A stretch of 64,000 nt of DNA from G963663615 sp963663615 (GTDB lineage: Bacteria; Bacteroidota; Ignavibacteria; Ignavibacteriales; Melioribacteraceae): assembly GCA_963663615.1 (NCBI GenBank), contig OY760517.1, positions 2,976,001 through 3,040,000 of the forward strand, given 5' to 3'. The translations under genes were made by a program, and so were the position numbers. Shown here piece after piece: positions 43,139 through 51,397 of the stretch; within the stretch, counting starts at the first letter, position 1; each line of letters opens with the position of its first letter. Under the pieces are notes generated by a model that saw nothing but the letters and a program-made list of their open reading frames with translations, was not told the DNA's origin and did not search any database.

Positions 43139-44473
43139 TTATCCTATACTGTTTCTATCAACATCGGCAAGAGGAACTTCAGTATTACGCATTGAATGAA
43201 CCTTGTTAACAACAGGAAGAGTTACGTCCGGTTTAACATACTTTTCAAATTCATCACGGAAACGGTCAAGCATAAATTTAACAGGCCATGCAGCAGCATC
43301 ACCAAGAGCACATACTGTATTGCCTTCAATATTTTTGGCAACACTAATAAGCATGTCGATATCGGCAGAAGTACCGTTACCGGCAATCATACGATTAAGA
43401 GCTTTTAGCATCCAGCCAGTACCTTCACGGCACGGAGTACACTGTCCGCAGCTTTCATGATAGTAAAACTTGGTAATTCTCGCCAATACCTTTAGCAGAT
43501 CAGTATCTTCATCCATTACCATGATACCACCGGTACCAATAGCTGAGCCAGCTTCACGAAGTGAATCTGCATCCATCTTCACACCTTCAAGGCTATCACC
43601 GCGTAATGGAGGCATTGAAGAACCACCAGGTATAACACACTTAATTTTTTTACCACCCGGAACACCACCGGCAACTTCGTTAATAATATCGGTTAGTAAC
43701 ATACCGGTAGGGAGTTCATAAACACCTGGTTTATTAACATGACCACTAACACCAAATAACAATGTACCAGGATGTTTTTCAGCACCAATTTGCGAAAACC
43801 ACTCATGACCCTTTTCAATAATGACAGGAATATTGGTAATAGTTTCAACATTATTGATTGTAGTTGGGTTACCCCACAAACCGTTCTGTGCAGGGAATGG
43901 AGGTTTAACTCTTGGGTATGGACGTTTACCTTCAATAGAGTTCATCAGGGATGACTCTTCACCACATATATATGCACCGGCACCTTTGTGAATAAAGATT
44001 TCGCAACTGAAATCAGTGCCAAGTTTTTCTTTCATCTTTTCGCCAACATAACCGGCAGCATAAGCATCGTCAAGAGCTTTTTGCAGAAGTTTTATCCATT
44101 TATGATACTCACCACGAATATATATGTAGGCATTATTGGCACCAATAGCGTAACAAGCAATCAGGATACCTTCAATAAGCTGATGAGGATTATCTTCAAA
44201 AATTTGTCTGTCCTTAAAAGAACCCGGTTCGGATTCGTCGCCGTTTATGCAAAGGTATTTGGGCTTATCCGTACCTTTTGGCATAAAGCTCCATTTAAGC
44301 CCGGTAGAGAATGCCGCACCGCCTCTTCCCCTTAAGCCGGATTTTTTTACACTGTCGATAACATCATCAGAGCTCATTGTAAAAGCTTTTTTAGCTCTTG
44401 AGTAGCCGCCGTTATTTTCATAAACATCAAGCTGATGAAAATTTTCTATTTCAGGTAAAATAATTTTTTCCAT
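43139..44473 (-). CDS. nuoF: NADH-quinone oxidoreductase subunit F
   Basis: NuoF (444 aa) holds the FMN and the NADH site of complex I. It shows GLRGRGGAAFSTGLKW near residue 48 (NADH/FMN), KYLCINGDESEPGSFKDRQ, GAGAYICGEESSLMNSIEG and the N3 iron-sulfur cluster ligands SCGQCTPCREG near 342 with a fourth Cys in NTVCALGDAAAW. Its ATG overlaps the nuoE TAA by one base (TAATG). It is the last gene of the operon: a terminator follows, with no nuoG. Confidence 0.97.
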   Translation of the reverse strand: MEKIILPEIENFHQLDVYENNGGYSRAKKAFTMSSDDVIDSVKKSGLRGRGGAAFSTGLKWSFMPKGTDKPKYLCINGDESEPGSFKDRQIFEDNPHQLIEGILIACYAIGANNAYIYIRGEYHKWIKLLQKALDDAYAAGYVGEKMKEKLGTDFSCEIFIHKGAGAYICGEESSLMNSIEGKRPYPRVKPPFPAQNGLWGNPTTINNVETITNIPVIIEKGHEWFSQIGAEKHPGTLLFGVSGHVNKPGVYELPTGMLLTDIINEVAGGVPGGKKIKCVIPGGSSMPPLRGDSLEGVKMDADSLREAGSAIGTGGIMVMDEDTDLLKVLARITKFYYHESCGQCTPCREGTGWMLKALNRMIAGNGTSADIDMLISVAKNIEGNTVCALGDAAAWPVKFMLDRFRDEFEKYVKPDVTLPVVNKVHSMRNTEVPLADVDRNSIG

Positions 44474-44946
44474 TATTCAAGCGAATCCAATATTTCTAAA
44501 ACTTTTTCTTTGGTAAGATTTTCGAAAAAATCTTCGTTTATGGCAATCATAGGAGCATAACCACAGGCACCCATACATTCAACTTCTTCAAGAGAAAATT
44601 TACCATCTTCGCTGGTTTGCATATTTTCAAGACCCAGTTTTTCCTTAACCGCATCCCAAATTTCGTATGCACCGTTTAGCATACACGAAACATTAGTACA
44701 AACCTGCACATGATATTTACCCGGTTTATGTTCGTGAAACATAGTATAAAAAGTAACTACGCCAAGAACGTCAACTTTATCGATTTCAAGCACATTAGCT
44801 ATTTCTTCCATAACTTCATTTGAAACGTATGTATTTTGCTCCTGTGCAATATAAATTGTTTCCATAACAGCCGATAAAGCTTTTGGGTATTTGCTTTTGG
44901 CTTTTTTTACTCTTTCAAGATTTTCATCTGTAAATTTGAACGACAT
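44473..44946 (-). CDS. nuoE: NADH-quinone oxidoreductase subunit E
   Basis: NuoE (157 aa) is the thioredoxin-fold 2Fe-2S subunit of the NADH module. It has VVTFYTMFHEHKPGKYHVQ, the first cluster pair CTNVSC and the second CMGACGYAP, the four Cys ligands of N1a. It overlaps nuoF by one base and follows nuoD by 33 bp, on the same transcript. Confidence 0.96.
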   Translation of the reverse strand: MSFKFTDENLERVKKAKSKYPKALSAVMETIYIAQEQNTYVSNEVMEEIANVLEIDKVDVLGVVTFYTMFHEHKPGKYHVQVCTNVSCMLNGAYEIWDAVKEKLGLENMQTSEDGKFSLEEVECMGACGYAPMIAINEDFFENLTKEKVLEILDSLE

Positions 44947-44979
44947 CTATAACTAACTCCGATTTCGGAAAATTATCTA

Positions 44980-46221
44980 CTATTTATCAGCTTCACCCAT
45001 AACAGGATCAAGACTACCAATTATTGCAACCACATCGGATATCATCTGACCGCGGCACAAATCGCCAAGAACCTGCAGGTTACAGAACGAAGGTGAACGA
45101 ATCTTCAACCTCCACGGATATCCCTTACCGTTACTTACTGCATAAAAACCAAGCTCACCTTTTGGATTTTCTACCGAGAAGTATGAATCGCCAACAGGTG
45201 GGTTAAGTCCAAAGTTAACAAGCATAAAGTCATGAATAAGCTCTTCCATGCGGGAATAAATTTCACCTTTTTTAGGAAGTACCTTTTTAGGATCGTTAGC
45301 CATAACATCACCCTGAGGTAATAACTCAAGAGCTTGCTGAATTATCTTAACACTTTCGTAAAGCTCATCAACACGAACAAAGTAACGAGCAAGTGAATCG
45401 CCTTCGGTATAGGTTGGAACTTTAAAATCCATTTTATCATAGAACAAATAAGGCTTTGCTCTTCTTATATCATATTCAACACCACTCGCACGCAATGAAG
45501 GACCTGTTACACCATAAGCAATAGCATCTTCTTTTGATAAAACTCCAATACCTTCAAGGCGGTCAATAAAAATTCGGTTAGTGTTAAGCATCTTTTCATA
45601 TTCTTCAACAACTGCCGGAAATTTACCAAGAAAATCCTTAATCATGGCAATTACTTCATCAGTCATATCAGCAGCAACACCACCAAGTCTGGTATAACTT
45701 GTTGTAAAGCGAGCACCTGCAAGTTTATCAAAAATGTTCTGGATGTATTCTCTTTCGCGGAAAGTCCAAAGCATCATGGAAACTGCACCAAGGTCAAGAG
45801 CAAAAGTACCAACGGCAACAAGATGCCCCATAATACGAGACAGCTCTGAAACAATCATCCTAATATATTGAGCTCTTGGGGGAGCCTCGATACCTGCAAG
45901 TTTTTCTATGGCAAGTGCATACCCAACGTTGTTACACATGGTTGAAGTATAATCAAGCCTGTCGGTATGAGGAATAAACTCAAGATAGGTCATATCTTCA
46001 GCCATTTTTTCGTACCCTCGGTGAAGGTAACCAAGCTCGGGAACGGCAGCCATAACAGTTTCGCCGTCAAGCCTTAATACTACCCTTAGCACGCCATGGG
46101 TTGCAGGGTGCTGAGGACCCATATTAATGATCATCTCATTTTCGAGGGCATCCTCAACAGTAATTTTGGAATCAGCCATTAAGGCTTTCAGTAATTGTGC
46201 GTCGTTATGTACGTCAATCAT
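44980..46221 (-). CDS. nuoD: NADH-quinone oxidoreductase subunit D
   Basis: NuoD (413 aa) is the 49-kDa-type subunit that forms part of the quinone cavity. It shows MGPQHPATHGVLRVVLRLDG near residue 32, PELGYLHRGYEKMAEDMTY, GALDLGAV-like stretch GTFALDLGAVSMMLW and the C-terminal IGSLDPVMGEADK close. It is separate from nuoC, not a fused NuoCD. It begins 5 bp after the nuoC stop. Confidence 0.97.
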   Translation of the reverse strand: MIDVHNDAQLLKALMADSKITVEDALENEMIINMGPQHPATHGVLRVVLRLDGETVMAAVPELGYLHRGYEKMAEDMTYLEFIPHTDRLDYTSTMCNNVGYALAIEKLAGIEAPPRAQYIRMIVSELSRIMGHLVAVGTFALDLGAVSMMLWTFREREYIQNIFDKLAGARFTTSYTRLGGVAADMTDEVIAMIKDFLGKFPAVVEEYEKMLNTNRIFIDRLEGIGVLSKEDAIAYGVTGPSLRASGVEYDIRRAKPYLFYDKMDFKVPTYTEGDSLARYFVRVDELYESVKIIQQALELLPQGDVMANDPKKVLPKKGEIYSRMEELIHDFMLVNFGLNPPVGDSYFSVENPKGELGFYAVSNGKGYPWRLKIRSPSFCNLQVLGDLCRGQMISDVVAIIGSLDPVMGEADK

Positions 46222-46226
46222 AAACT

Positions 46227-46718
46227 TTAATTTTCTTTATTTGGTAAAGGAATTGAACCTGGAATACCCATCACAGGTAAATCTTTGCGTAATGGATGAT
46301 ATTTAAACTCTTCGGGCATATACATTCTTCTCAAATCAGGATGATTTTTAAATTTTATGCCAAGCATATCATAAGTTTCTCTTTCGTACCAGTTAGCACT
46401 TTTCCAAACGGGTTCAACAGAATCTATTTCGTTGTTTTCATCGGGATCAGCTTTAACTCTTAGTAAAAAATTATTTTCGAAAGAGTAAACATGATAAACA
46501 CATGTAAATCTTTCTTTACGGGTTGCCCAGTCAACAGCAGTAACATCTCTTAAAGCGGTAAAGGCAAGCTCGGGATCATCTCTTAAAACAGTTGCAACTT
46601 CAACAAGATTTTCGGCTTTAACTTTTACAGAAAGATCACCAAGATGCTCGGTAGTTTCGAGAACTGCACCTTCAACAGCGGCATTTAGTTTTTCTAAGAT
46701 TTTTTCTTTCATAATCAA
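46227..46718 (-). CDS. nuoC: NADH-quinone oxidoreductase subunit C
   Basis: NuoC (163 aa) is the 30-kDa-type subunit of the peripheral arm. It has VDWATRKERFTCVYHVYSF, then PVWKSANWYERETYDMLGI with the following KNHPDLRRMYMPEEFKYHPL and RKDLP, all diagnostic. It follows nuoB by 3 bp and is read as an independent subunit. Confidence 0.96.
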   Translation of the reverse strand: MIMKEKILEKLNAAVEGAVLETTEHLGDLSVKVKAENLVEVATVLRDDPELAFTALRDVTAVDWATRKERFTCVYHVYSFENNFLLRVKADPDENNEIDSVEPVWKSANWYERETYDMLGIKFKNHPDLRRMYMPEEFKYHPLRKDLPVMGIPGSIPLPNKEN

Positions 46719-46721
46719 AAT

Positions 46722-47240
46722 TTATTTTGCTTCAACCATATTTTCGGAAAGAATATCCTGGAAATCGCGTGCTCTGGTATCACCAACTTTATTCTGGATT
46801 TCGATAAGAGCGTTAAGCAAATTTTCAGGTCTTGGCGGACAACCGGCAGTATAAACATCAACAGGCAGGAACTGGTCTATACCCTGCACAACATTATAAG
46901 AACGATACATACCGCCCGAAGAAGTACAAGCACCCATGGCAATTACCCATTTGGGGTCTGGCATCTGGTCATAAATTCTTCGTACAACATGAGCCATTTT
47001 ATAAGTAACCGTACCGGCAACAATCATTAGGTCGCACTGACGGGGAGTAAATCTCATTACCTCTGAACCAAATCGTGAAATATCATATTTTGGATCAGCT
47101 GCGGACATCATTTCAATCGCACAACAGGAAATACCCATTGGCATTGGCCAAACGGAATTTTTTCTAGCCCACTGAATTACCGCATCAACAGTAGTGGTAA
47201 TAAAACTGTCCGAGTTTAGTAACTTGGCTTCTAATCCCAT
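46722..47240 (-). CDS. nuoB: NADH-quinone oxidoreductase subunit B
   Basis: NuoB (172 aa) carries the N2 4Fe-4S cluster at the quinone site. It shows SVWPMPMGISCCAIEMMSAA with the tandem cysteines (near residue 39), RQCDLMIVAGTVTYKMA and the third and fourth Cys in MGACTSSGGMYRSYNVVQG and YTAGCPPRPE. Its ATG (47240) lies inside nuoA with a perfect AAAGGAGG ahead; overlap is 10 bp. Confidence 0.97.
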   Translation of the reverse strand: MGLEAKLLNSDSFITTTVDAVIQWARKNSVWPMPMGISCCAIEMMSAADPKYDISRFGSEVMRFTPRQCDLMIVAGTVTYKMAHVVRRIYDQMPDPKWVIAMGACTSSGGMYRSYNVVQGIDQFLPVDVYTAGCPPRPENLLNALIEIQNKVGDTRARDFQDILSENMVEAK

Positions 47241-47599
47241 TTCAAGCCTCCTTTCATATATACGTATAAAAATCCCAGTTCCAGTACAATAAGGAAAATT
47301 AGCATTGGAATAAATGCAAAAATGCCGAATTCGCCAAATAATCCCTTAAACTCAACAGCCCAGGGATATACGAATATTACTTCAATATCGAATATTATAA
47401 ATAGCATTGCTACCAGATAATATTTAATCGACATTCTTTCCTTTGTTGTACCAACAGGATTTTTACCACTTTCGTAAGGCATATCCTTAACTTTTCCGGG
47501 TCGCTTTGGTCCAAATATTTTAGAGGAGAAAACAACCGCTACTGCAAAACCGGCAGCAATAATAAGGACCAGAAATATTGGTAAATATTGTTCTATCAT
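47231..47599 (-). CDS. nuoA: NADH-quinone oxidoreductase subunit A
   Basis: NuoA (122 aa) is a small membrane subunit with three hydrophobic segments (about 5-27, 62-82 and 93-115). The conserved part is MPYESGKNPVGTTKERMSIK followed by YLVAMLFIIFDIEVIFVYPW, with the invariant Glu in the second segment. It heads the nuoABCDEF unit and overlaps nuoB by 10 bp. Confidence 0.96.
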   Translation of the reverse strand: MIEQYLPIFLVLIIAAGFAVAVVFSSKIFGPKRPGKVKDMPYESGKNPVGTTKERMSIKYYLVAMLFIIFDIEVIFVYPWAVEFKGLFGEFGIFAFIPMLIFLIVLELGFLYVYMKGGLKWD

Positions 47600-47857
47600 T
47601 ATCTTACAATTTTATGATTAATCCAATTATTCAAATTATCTAAATATATAGATAAAGTCAATTTATTATAACGTTTACACTACATATATTTTATAGTATA
47701 AAACAATATTGCTTGGTAGCAAATATATAAAACAATTCAGTTTTACTTCCACCTGTAAAGCAAAAAAAATACTTTTTTCTAAAAAATGTTTTAAAAACCG
47801 AAATATTTTAATTATTATTTAACATGAAAATAACCTCAAAATATTTTCGGAGTAACC

Positions 47858-48133
47858 ATGGGCTATCAGAAATACTACCCCTTTATTATTGAAATGATTT
47901 TATCATCAAAATTCGGTAAGTCCAAAAAACAGTGGGCAAGGTTATTGTTAGACAAATATCCTGATGAAATTGCTGATCAGAAAACAGCTGAAAAAATAGT
48001 ACTGGCTGCCTGGCGTGATGAAATGAATAAGGCTGAAGGTGATTTTACCAAGTCTAAAATTTTGCAGGAAAGAAAGCTACACACAGGAACCGATTACTAC
48101 AGACCGAATCCTTTCTTCGAAAACGCGGAATAA
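47858..48133 (+). CDS. Unknown protein, 91 aa
   Basis: This small soluble protein (MGYQKYYPFIIEMILSS...) is basic and helical. It has a SKFGKSKKQWARLLLDKYP helix, a middle helix with AEKIVLAAWRDEMNKAEGDF and a Pro/Tyr-rich tail ending FFENAE. GGAG lies before the ATG, and codon use is like neighbouring genes, so it looks real. It is not a family I recognise. The gene is divergent from nuoA and is followed by the long hairpin at 48160-48208. Confidence 0.65.
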   Translation: MGYQKYYPFIIEMILSSKFGKSKKQWARLLLDKYPDEIADQKTAEKIVLAAWRDEMNKAEGDFTKSKILQERKLHTGTDYYRPNPFFENAE

Positions 48134-48399
48134 CACTTAAGTTTTTATTCCTCTTACTAAATGTTCAGTCATAATAATTTCAATATTGGGGTATTATGAC
48201 TGAACATTCTGTTTTTAAAGGGTACCGCCGATGAACCAGGTCAGAAAGACGATGCCTCAAGTCTACAAAATAGAACAATCCCCTGGATTTTATTTGATGT
48301 AGTAGTGGCTAAATAAGTTTTTTTAAGGTACCTTTTTTTGGTAAAGTTTTCGGTGGCAGATTACTACCACACTACTTTTTATTTTTCAGGTCTTAAATG
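48134..48399. other. Gene-free region with a long hairpin
   Basis: After the hairpin at 48160-48208 there are about 190 bp without a credible gene. Several short complementary tracts could pair (ACCGCCGA with TCGGTGG; CCAGG with CCTGG; a TTAAGGTACCTT dyad before a T run at about 48325-48340). A 23-codon ORF lies within. I cannot assign an RNA family. Confidence 0.35.
48160..48208. terminator. 17-bp perfect inverted repeat
   Basis: AATGTTCAGTCATAATA and TATTATGACTGAACATT pair perfectly around a 15-nt loop, 26 bp after the stop of the 91-aa gene. CTGTTTTT follows. It is probably a terminator, though the stem is unusually long and could also be the remains of a small mobile element. Confidence 0.55.
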
Positions 48400-49800
48400 T
48401 TATGGCTTTTGTTTTAGGACAATATCACCGCTTCGGGTTTCGATATACAAACTGCCATTGCCTTTACCTATCTGACCAAATGCATTCATTGATGAACTCT
48501 GCTCTTTTATATCAACCGGAAAATCGGAGAGGATACTTGCGTATGTAGAATACAGTTTGTAAACCGCACCATAATCTGATGGGAACATTAACTCAACGCC
48601 ACCGTAATCATTTTTTATACTTACATCATCCGGATTGGTGATGAAGTTAATTTCAACCTGATTACTACGATTTGTAATATCTACTATATCTGCCTCAATA
48701 TCATATATCTCGATGGTTGAATATTGTGTTTTCGATTTCCAGTTTCCCTTCATTTTGCTGGCACGTATAATACCGCTTCTGCTAAGTATGTCAACATTCC
48801 CGGTAATCTTTTCAAACTCCATATTGGAATATTGGTCATCAATATTTATTGTACCCTGCGAGTTACTAATTTCAATAATGCCTGAGCGTGTTAAAAGTGA
48901 TATTATCTTCCCTTCAGCTTTGCATTCATCTATATAGAGATTTGAATATTGTGCATCAATTGATAACCCATGTATATTATTTACCCTTATATTTGCACTC
49001 CTACCAACTATATCAACATCTTTTTCACATGTATTTATTTCGATATTGGAATATGGAGCCTTAATCTTGATATTACCTCTCGCATCAATAATATCAACAC
49101 TTCCGCTACGCGAACCAATTTTAATATTACTACTAATTTTTGATAATTTAATATTTGAGTAGTCTGACTGAATATCAAGGGGACCATCAAAATTTTCAAC
49201 ATTAAGATTGGCACTTCGAGACTCAAGGAATGGATTACCTGCACAGTCATACATTTTAATATTACCATATTGGTTTTCAATAGCCCTGATATTACTACAT
49301 TTTTTTAGTGTTAATTCATTCGATCTTCCTTCTACTGCCAGACTTCCTTCCAGGTTATTAAGATTTACCTTACCGTATTTAAAGTCAGCCTTAAAATCAG
49401 ATTTCCTTGGGACGTAAATTGTTCCTGATATCTCTTTCTCAAAACTGTAATGGAACTGAAATTTAAACAAGCCTTCCCAAAAGCTATCAGCTTCCCTACT
49501 CGTTTCATGAATTTCAATTCTCAAAATATCATCAGAGCCACGCTCTCTAATTTCAAATTTTTCGATATAGTACTTTTCATAATCCTTATCACTGCAATCA
49601 ACATCAAGATAAAGATCAAATTTAAGTGAATCCTTATCCCATGCAACAACTTCAACATCCATTCCTGAAACAGTTTTCAGCAAAATAGGCTGTTCCGATG
49701 CAACATAAAAGGAATTCAATACTTTTTTTTCAATTCTCATATCCCTGCTGAACGCAAGGGAAGTAAAAGCCAAAACCAAAATCATCAAATATTTATTCAT
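48400..49800 (-). CDS. Secreted DUF4097-like (adhesin-type beta-helix) protein
   Basis: The 466-residue protein has a signal peptide (residues 1-17, ending FTSLAFS) and a repeated right-handed beta-helix-like region of the DUF4097 type. Short rungs recur with alternating cores: SRSANLNV, DYSNIKL, SRSGSVDI, PYSNIEI, GRSANIRV, QYSNLYI, TRSGIIEI, QYSNMEF, SRSGIIRA. The SRSG/YSN alternation every 20 residues or so shows two-rung repeats. Such proteins lie at the cell surface and often share operons with sigma/anti-sigma pairs. ATG at 49800 overlaps the anti-sigma stop by 8 bp (ATGAATAA). Confidence 0.8.
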   Translation of the reverse strand: MNKYLMILVLAFTSLAFSRDMRIEKKVLNSFYVASEQPILLKTVSGMDVEVVAWDKDSLKFDLYLDVDCSDKDYEKYYIEKFEIRERGSDDILRIEIHETSREADSFWEGLFKFQFHYSFEKEISGTIYVPRKSDFKADFKYGKVNLNNLEGSLAVEGRSNELTLKKCSNIRAIENQYGNIKMYDCAGNPFLESRSANLNVENFDGPLDIQSDYSNIKLSKISSNIKIGSRSGSVDIIDARGNIKIKAPYSNIEINTCEKDVDIVGRSANIRVNNIHGLSIDAQYSNLYIDECKAEGKIISLLTRSGIIEISNSQGTINIDDQYSNMEFEKITGNVDILSRSGIIRASKMKGNWKSKTQYSTIEIYDIEADIVDITNRSNQVEINFITNPDDVSIKNDYGGVELMFPSDYGAVYKLYSTYASILSDFPVDIKEQSSSMNAFGQIGKGNGSLYIETRSGDIVLKQKP

Positions 49801-50305
49801 TACTGTTTTCCTCCAACTCAAGTATTCTGTTAATTATTTCGAGTTTCATGCGGTACAAATCTTTTAACCGGTTAGTTTTAACCTTATTATAGCTGTTTTG
49901 GGTTATTTCATATTTAAGATCGCTAATGGCAACATTAAGAGTATCAAGCTCTTCGAATCGTGCACTAATTCTGTCATCAATACTAACTTCGCGAGCCTTT
50001 TCGCGTATCTTTGGTAAAACTTTTTCAAATTGTCCCGCTGCTCTAATGTAAGCTTCCGAAACCTCCATATCAGGAAGCTTTGGCTCGGCGGTAAAAAATT
50101 TGTAGGTTGTACTAACACCTATCAGCATAAAAAGTATAATTACCGGAGCAGCAAACCCAAAGGCAAAACTACGCCATTGAAACCAGCTTTTTTGTTCTTC
50201 AGCCAATTCAGATTTAATACTATTCCAGGTATCCTGTTTTAATTTGCCGGGAATATTATCATCTTTACTGTAAAATTCATCCGGATTTATATTATGCTTT
50301 TTCAT
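49793..50305 (-). CDS. Single-pass anti-sigma-like membrane protein
   Basis: The 170-residue protein has one membrane segment (about 47-66, FAFGFAAPVIILFMLIGVST) after a cytoplasmic N-terminus (1-45) and a periplasmic helix-rich C-terminus. It overlaps the ECF sigma gene by 14 bp and the DUF4097 gene by 8 bp, the typical sigma/anti-sigma place. The N-terminus lacks the zinc HCC motif of ZAS anti-sigma factors, so it is assigned by position, size and topology, not by a motif. Confidence 0.7.
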   Translation of the reverse strand: MKKHNINPDEFYSKDDNIPGKLKQDTWNSIKSELAEEQKSWFQWRSFAFGFAAPVIILFMLIGVSTTYKFFTAEPKLPDMEVSEAYIRAAGQFEKVLPKIREKAREVSIDDRISARFEELDTLNVAISDLKYEITQNSYNKVKTNRLKDLYRMKLEIINRILELEENSNE

Positions 50306-50822
50306 CGCTGTACCACTTTACTCGTAAATATTGTTTGGTTCTCGAAAGTCTGGTTCTGCTATTCTGCTCACTGATACCAAGAATTTCGGCAATTTCGTTA
50401 TGGGAATATCCTTCAACTTCGTGAAGAATAAAGATTGCCTTTTTCTCATCATCAATATCTTCGAGCAAATAACGCATATCATGATGCCACTCAAAATCAT
50501 GAATATCTTCGGCATGGAGGTCAAGGTTTTCGATCATCTCATCATTTTTCTTCTGTAAATAAAACGAACGCAATGTATCCTTCATTACGTTAATTCCAAT
50601 TGAGAAGAGCCATGTTGAAAACCTTGAGGCTCCACGAAAATTTTCAATATTGGAAAAAGCTTTTATAAAAGCAGTCTGTACGCAATCGGCAACAATATCA
50701 TCATCCTTCGAAAATTGCATAAGAAAACGGAACAGACTATTAACGTTTTGCTCATACAATATCTTGAATGCCTTGTTATTGCCTTTACGTGCCTTTAATA
50801 AAACTTCTTTTTCCGAGTGCAT
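50292..50822 (-). CDS. ECF RNA polymerase sigma factor
   Basis: This 176-residue sigma-70-family protein of the extracytoplasmic-function type has region 2 (DDDIVADCVQTAFIKAFSNI and FRGASRFSTWLFSIGINVMK) and region 4 (ILHEVEGYSHNEIAEILGIS followed by EQNSRTRLSRTKQYLR). It directs transcription of a small regulon, most likely including this operon. ATG 50822 is preferred over an in-frame GTG at 50825. It is the first gene of a sigma, anti-sigma, DUF4097 unit. Confidence 0.92.
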   Translation of the reverse strand: MHSEKEVLLKARKGNNKAFKILYEQNVNSLFRFLMQFSKDDDIVADCVQTAFIKAFSNIENFRGASRFSTWLFSIGINVMKDTLRSFYLQKKNDEMIENLDLHAEDIHDFEWHHDMRYLLEDIDDEKKAIFILHEVEGYSHNEIAEILGISEQNSRTRLSRTKQYLRVKWYSDEKA

Positions 50823-50840
50823 CACATACCAGTTGTTTTG

Positions 50841-50873
50841 TAGTTAGAGGTGAGCAAATAAGGAAATGTTACA
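50841..50873 (-). promoter_or_regulatory. Possible ECF-type promoter of the sigma operon
   Basis: On the minus strand TGTAACA is followed, after 18 bases, by TCTAACTA, about 19 bases before the ATG. AAC-centred -35 boxes are usual for ECF factors, so self-regulation is plausible. It rests on one site only. Confidence 0.35.
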
Positions 50874-50890
50874 CGTAAAGATAAAAAAAG

Positions 50891-51397
50891 TTAAATTATT
50901 TTCGACAAGAGAAATTCATCGTAATAGTTACCATTTACAAGGAAAGAATCTTTTTTTAGTCCCTCTTCCCTAAACCCAAGTTTATTATATAAGGCAAGAG
51001 CACGTTTATTATCGGTAAAGACAGAAAGTTCGATACGTTTAATATTGTTTTGTCTAGCCCAATTTTCCAAAGCATCGAACAGTTTTATTCCAATGCCCAT
51101 TCGCCAATGGGATTTAAGAATTCCGATATTAACATGCACTATATGCTCGGTACGTTTAAAACACCCCCCTATTGCTTCAAGAATGCCAACTGCCATATCA
51201 CTATCCCAGGCAATCAATATGGTCGAATTGATGCTTGCTTCAAGTCTGCCAATATGGTCGCTATATTGTTCAACAGTTGTTTCTCTTTCGCCGGGAGCAA
51301 AGGCTCTGTAAATAGTTTCGCTATCTAACTTGTGGTTAAGTTCCAAAATGGAAGCAGCCACATCGGGTGTAGCTGCCTTAATAATAATATTACTCAT
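50891..51397 (-). CDS. GNAT-family N-acetyltransferase
   Basis: The 168-residue enzyme shows the GNAT acetyl-CoA loop in NIGILKSHWRMGIGIKLFDALENWA (about residues 92-116) and the final IKRIELSVFTDNKRALALYNKLGF. It transfers an acetyl group to an unknown amine. Its ATG (51397) overlaps the stop of the alcohol dehydrogenase gene by 8 bp, so the two are co-translated. Confidence 0.9.
   Translation of the reverse strand: MSNIIIKAATPDVAASILELNHKLDSETIYRAFAPGERETTVEQYSDHIGRLEASINSTILIAWDSDMAVGILEAIGGCFKRTEHIVHVNIGILKSHWRMGIGIKLFDALENWARQNNIKRIELSVFTDNKRALALYNKLGFREEGLKKDSFLVNGNYYDEFLLSKII

Noticed and set aside
48220..48290. SRP RNA (ACCAGGTCAG)
   Set aside because: Only ten bases agree; the essential GGAAGG tetraloop and AGCAGCC arm are missing.
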